The translations under genes were made by a program, and so were the position numbers. A stretch of DNA of 24,695 nucleotides from an uncultured Bacteroides sp. Its GTDB lineage: Bacteria > Bacteroidota > Bacteroidia > Bacteroidales > Bacteroidaceae. Location of the stretch: the NCBI RefSeq assembly GCF_900547205.1, contig NZ_URFY01000060.1:1-24695 (forward strand), in the 5' to 3' direction. This document shows, in pieces, positions 21,866-24,695 of this stretch. The stretch's first letter is position 1, and every line of letters begins with the position of its first letter. The notes below the pieces were generated by a model. It had not been told where the DNA came from. It did no database searches and saw nothing but the letters and a program-made list of their open reading frames with translations.

Positions 21866-24448
21866 ATGAAAAGAAAATTTGTAAAAGTGATGTTCCTCGG
21901 GGCGTTGACACTTTCTACTGTCACCTATGTAGGCTGTAAGGACTACGATGATGACATCGACAATCTGCAGACGCAGATTGACGCAAACAAAGCTAGCATT
22001 GCCAAGTTGCAGGAATTTGTGGATGCAGGTAAATGGGTAACAAGCGTAGATCCTATTGGCGAAGATGGTTTTAAGATTACTTTCAACGATGGTAAGAGCT
22101 ATACTATCAAAAGTGGTAAGGATGGTGAACAGGGTAAAGCAGCAACAATTACGACTGATCCTGTGACTAAAAACTGGATTATCAATGGCACTGACATTGG
22201 TATTTGTGCTGAAGGAAAGAACGGTGATGTAGGTAAGGGTGAACCGGGTCCAGCTGGATACGCTCCACAGATTTCAGAAAATGGCTTCTGGATTGTTTGG
22301 AATGCTGAAACAGGTAAACCTGAGGAAACTGACATAAAGGCTGCTGCTGATATGTATATATCAGAAGATCCTGCTAATCCTTTAGTTTGGGTATTGAACG
22401 TTCTCAATAAAGAAACTAAAAAATGGGAAAAAGTTTCTTTGCCGAAGTCTGCTCGCATCACAAGTTTGACCGTGCTGGGTGTAAAATCCGATGGTTCTGT
22501 GGATGTAGCTTCTGCTGAGGCTAGTGCTACCTTATATTATGGTGTGGCTGGAAGCGACATTAAATTTAATGGAATTGATAAATTTAAGAAGAAAGATGAT
22601 ATGCTTATCGCAAGAGGTGGTAGCATGATTCATGCAATGATCAATCCTGTAAATTTGTCAGCTGCTGATATTCAAGCTTATAAAATCGGCTTAACAGATT
22701 CAAAAGGGAATACAAGTTTCGTTGTCTCTAATATTGCAGATAATGTTAGTGAAAAGGCTTTGACTCGTGCAGATGCACCTAAAGCTACTGCAAATAAGGG
22801 CGTTTACGATTTGACTCTTGATTTTGCTAGTGGAGTAACTGATAAGGAACTGACAGCTTTGGATGCAAGTACTGTTTATGCACTTACTACAAAAGATGCA
22901 TGGAATAATGATATCATTTCTCAGTACGGTGTGAAAGTTGAGGTTAAGAAAGAAGCACAACAGCTTAAAGCTGCATATACTAGCGAGAAACCAATCAACG
23001 AGACCTATAAATTGGATGAATTGATCGGTGATGACCTAGGTAAAGTAGTTGCTTATTATTATACAGTGGCTGATGCTGACCTCAAGGCAGTTGATGCAAC
23101 ATTTGATAAAGTTAATAACACTATTAAAGCAAATAAAGCTGGTACTCTGGATGTTAAGTTTAACTATCTTGCTACAGACGGAAAGACTTATGAAGCTGAC
23201 AATGCAGCTACATTGACTATAACATTTACCTATGTAACAGAAAAAGCCGAAATTAATGATATGACTTGGGTTGTAAATGCTAAAACACTTACAGCTACTT
23301 CTGATATTGTTGGTCCTTCTGTTGATGTAATTAGAGATAATGTTGATCTTACTGCTGCTGCTGGTCCTATCGACACGAAATTAGTTTATACTGATGGCAA
23401 GGTAACAATCAACGGAAAGAAAGATTTGGAATACGAAAACGGTATTACTTTGGCTTTGAAAGGTCTGAATGCAAAAGGTAAAGAAGTTGCAGATTTGACT
23501 AGTAAAGATATTACTAAATATGTGATTAAAGCTACATTTGATAAAGCAACAGTTGCTGCCGTACCTCATAATGCTACAGTTAAATTCAGGAATGCGAAAG
23601 CAACTCCGGCTTTGAAGAACGAATTCTTGTATGAAACTACATTCAAGATTATTGTTCAGCAGAATAATGATTTGTTCTCATTCAAACGCGCAAGCTCTTA
23701 CTTTGACGGTGATAAAGCAACTGCTTATGGTAAGGTATACGATAAAGATACAGATCCGAAAGTAATATCTTACGATCTTTATTCTTTGTATCAAGTTGGT
23801 TCTATCCTTGAAGGTGAGAATACTACTAATGATTTTGTTACATTTAGTGAAGTACGACCAACTAAGAAAGTCGATGGTAAGGAAGTGATTGCAGATAAAT
23901 GGTTGTCTGATGTAGCACATAGTGGTGTCATTAATGTTAAACCTTTTGATGCATTTGGTGGTGTCTATACGGAACGTGATATTACTGTGACTTATGCACC
24001 GTTTGGTAATCCTCGTCTGAATGCCATTGTTGATAAGATTCAATTGACTGTAAAATCTGAAATCTTTGAAGGTGAATTTGCATACGCAAAACTGGATAAA
24101 AATAAAAAGGTTATTGGAACTAAAGACAATCCGTTCGAAGTTGATGGTGGAACTTCTGTTACAATCTTAGAAAGTGAGTTTACTAAAAAACTTGTTTATG
24201 GAACTAGTTATGATTTCAGTGATGAGAGAATAACAAAGGTTGAAATTGAATTGGCAGATGATAATGCGAAAACATATCTGCAACCTACTGAATTTAAGGT
24301 AGCGAATAAGGTTAATGCTGCAACAATATCTAAGAATGCTTCTGCTACAGGAATCCAAACTCCTCCAGTTTGTGAATTAAAAGTTAAGATCACTGACAAG
24401 TGGGGTAAAGTAACATCTGCTCCTATCTATGTTAAAGTGACGAAGTAA
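21866..24448 (+). CDS. S-layer-like surface lipoprotein, phase-variable type
   Basis: 860 residues. The signal peptide ends in lipobox YVGC (Cys24), so it is lipid-anchored, probably on the surface. After it come an acidic linker (KDYDDDID), a short coiled coil (about 31-52, DIDNLQTQIDANKASIAKLQ), a collagen-like Gly-rich stretch (GKDGEQGKAA near 84-93 and GKGEPGPAG near 122-131), then a long run of beta-rich Ig-like modules rich in Lys, Asp, Ala and Thr to the C-terminus. This N-terminal layout and the composition match the B. thetaiotaomicron phase-variable S-layer protein BT1927 family as I know it. It lies 64 bp after the right repeat of an invertible promoter. In the assembled orientation no promoter faces it. 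A terminator follows at 24473. No catalytic motif is seen. Confidence 0.8.
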   Translation: MKRKFVKVMFLGALTLSTVTYVGCKDYDDDIDNLQTQIDANKASIAKLQEFVDAGKWVTSVDPIGEDGFKITFNDGKSYTIKSGKDGEQGKAATITTDPVTKNWIINGTDIGICAEGKNGDVGKGEPGPAGYAPQISENGFWIVWNAETGKPEETDIKAAADMYISEDPANPLVWVLNVLNKETKKWEKVSLPKSARITSLTVLGVKSDGSVDVASAEASATLYYGVAGSDIKFNGIDKFKKKDDMLIARGGSMIHAMINPVNLSAADIQAYKIGLTDSKGNTSFVVSNIADNVSEKALTRADAPKATANKGVYDLTLDFASGVTDKELTALDASTVYALTTKDAWNNDIISQYGVKVEVKKEAQQLKAAYTSEKPINETYKLDELIGDDLGKVVAYYYTVADADLKAVDATFDKVNNTIKANKAGTLDVKFNYLATDGKTYEADNAATLTITFTYVTEKAEINDMTWVVNAKTLTATSDIVGPSVDVIRDNVDLTAAAGPIDTKLVYTDGKVTINGKKDLEYENGITLALKGLNAKGKEVADLTSKDITKYVIKATFDKATVAAVPHNATVKFRNAKATPALKNEFLYETTFKIIVQQNNDLFSFKRASSYFDGDKATAYGKVYDKDTDPKVISYDLYSLYQVGSILEGENTTNDFVTFSEVRPTKKVDGKEVIADKWLSDVAHSGVINVKPFDAFGGVYTERDITVTYAPFGNPRLNAIVDKIQLTVKSEIFEGEFAYAKLDKNKKVIGTKDNPFEVDGGTSVTILESEFTKKLVYGTSYDFSDERITKVEIELADDNAKTYLQPTEFKVANKVNAATISKNASATGIQTPPVCELKVKITDKWGKVTSAPIYVKVTK

Positions 24449-24472
24449 TCTGAATTCTCAGATTCATAAATT

Positions 24473-24516
24473 GAAGGCATCTTAAATCTTAATGAGACAA
24501 GAGATGCCTTCTCTTT
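24473..24516 (+). terminator. Terminator after the S-layer-like gene
   Basis: 10-bp perfect stem GAAGGCATCT (24473-24482) and AGATGCCTTC (24502-24511), 19-nt loop, followed by TCTTT. It lies 24 bp after the stop codon. Confidence 0.75.
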
Positions 24517-24562
24517 ACTAAATATGAAATGGGACAATTAATCCTTTAAAAGAAATAATATA

Positions 24563-24664
24563 CTAAGAAACAGACTGAAGATTATGCTTGTGAAAGTATA
24601 TCTTTCAAATCTCTGTTTTCTTAGAAAAGGGGATACCTCCCTTATTTCCACAGGTATCCCTTTT
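24563..24664. terminator. Structured region, possible bidirectional terminator near the window end
   Basis: An inverted pair CTAAGAAACAGA (24563-24574) and TCTGTTTTCTTAG (24612-24624) encloses the hairpin TGAAAG/CTTTCA (24591-24607). It is followed by a strong stem, AAAAGGGGATACCT (24625-24638) with AGGTATCCCTTTT (24652-24664, one bulged G), which has T-runs on both strands. It probably ends a convergent gene beyond 24695. No gene is seen from 24449 to the end. Confidence 0.5.
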
Positions 24665-24695
24665 ATTAGTCTTAAAATATCTTCCTTATTATACT

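Noticed and set aside
24492..24521. Tiny ORF in the terminator of the S-layer-like gene
   Set aside because: Nine codons overlapping the terminator stem, with no sign of translation.

Overview
The window looks like a chromosomal segment of a gut Bacteroides (Bacteroidota). The signs are a SusC/SusD pair with DUF-type lipoproteins, repeated Bacteroides-style -7 boxes (TAnnTTTG) with little Shine-Dalgarno signal, a group B-like monomeric [FeFe] hydrogenase, and two invertible-promoter layouts of the kind known from B. fragilis and B. thetaiotaomicron. I do not assign a species. All calls come from reading the sequence; no search was run.

Layout. 1-4195 (minus strand): a hydrogenase operon, hydA-like catalytic subunit, then hydE, then hydG, from a promoter at about 4188; hydF is not in the window and may lie to the left. 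4302-4475 (plus): a small one-helix membrane protein of 57 residues, divergent from the hydrogenase operon. 4536-4971: a candidate invertible promoter segment bounded by 18-bp inverted repeats with AGTTC-N5-GAACT cores. 4972-5309: a long leader. 5310-12918 (plus): a four-gene SusC/SusD operon with two surface lipoproteins (DUF4959/DUF5126/DUF5000-like, and DUF4998 plus F5/8 C-like), ended by a clear terminator at 12945. 13062-14838: a NUDIX hydrolase convergent with an L,D-transpeptidase lipoprotein, with a 4 x 21-bp degenerate tandem repeat between them. 15115-16317: a uracil-DNA-glycosylase-fold-like protein. 16535-18488: groES-groEL with a strong terminator. 18631-20431: a two-gene unit of an AAA/ABC-type ATPase and a small protein with a possible PD-(D/E)XK nuclease motif, a candidate defence pair. 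20552-21490: a tyrosine recombinase. 21501-21802: a second invertible segment, bounded by 19-bp inverted repeats with GTTAC-N7-GTAAC cores. 21866-24448: a large lipoprotein resembling the Bacteroides phase-variable S-layer protein.

How it works together. The main theme is phase variation. The two surface systems (SusC/SusD operon and S-layer-like protein) each sit downstream of a segment bounded by inverted repeats. Each segment contains a good Bacteroides promoter that, in this assembly, points AWAY from the surface gene, so both appear to be in the OFF orientation. The recombinase at 20552 ends 10 bp before the S-layer switch and is the obvious candidate to flip it; the recombinase for the SusC switch is not obvious here. 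In the OFF state the SusC-switch promoter points at the small membrane ORF (antisense) and, on the same strand, at the hydrogenase operon. The S-layer-switch promoter points antisense into the recombinase gene. Both are testable regulatory couplings.
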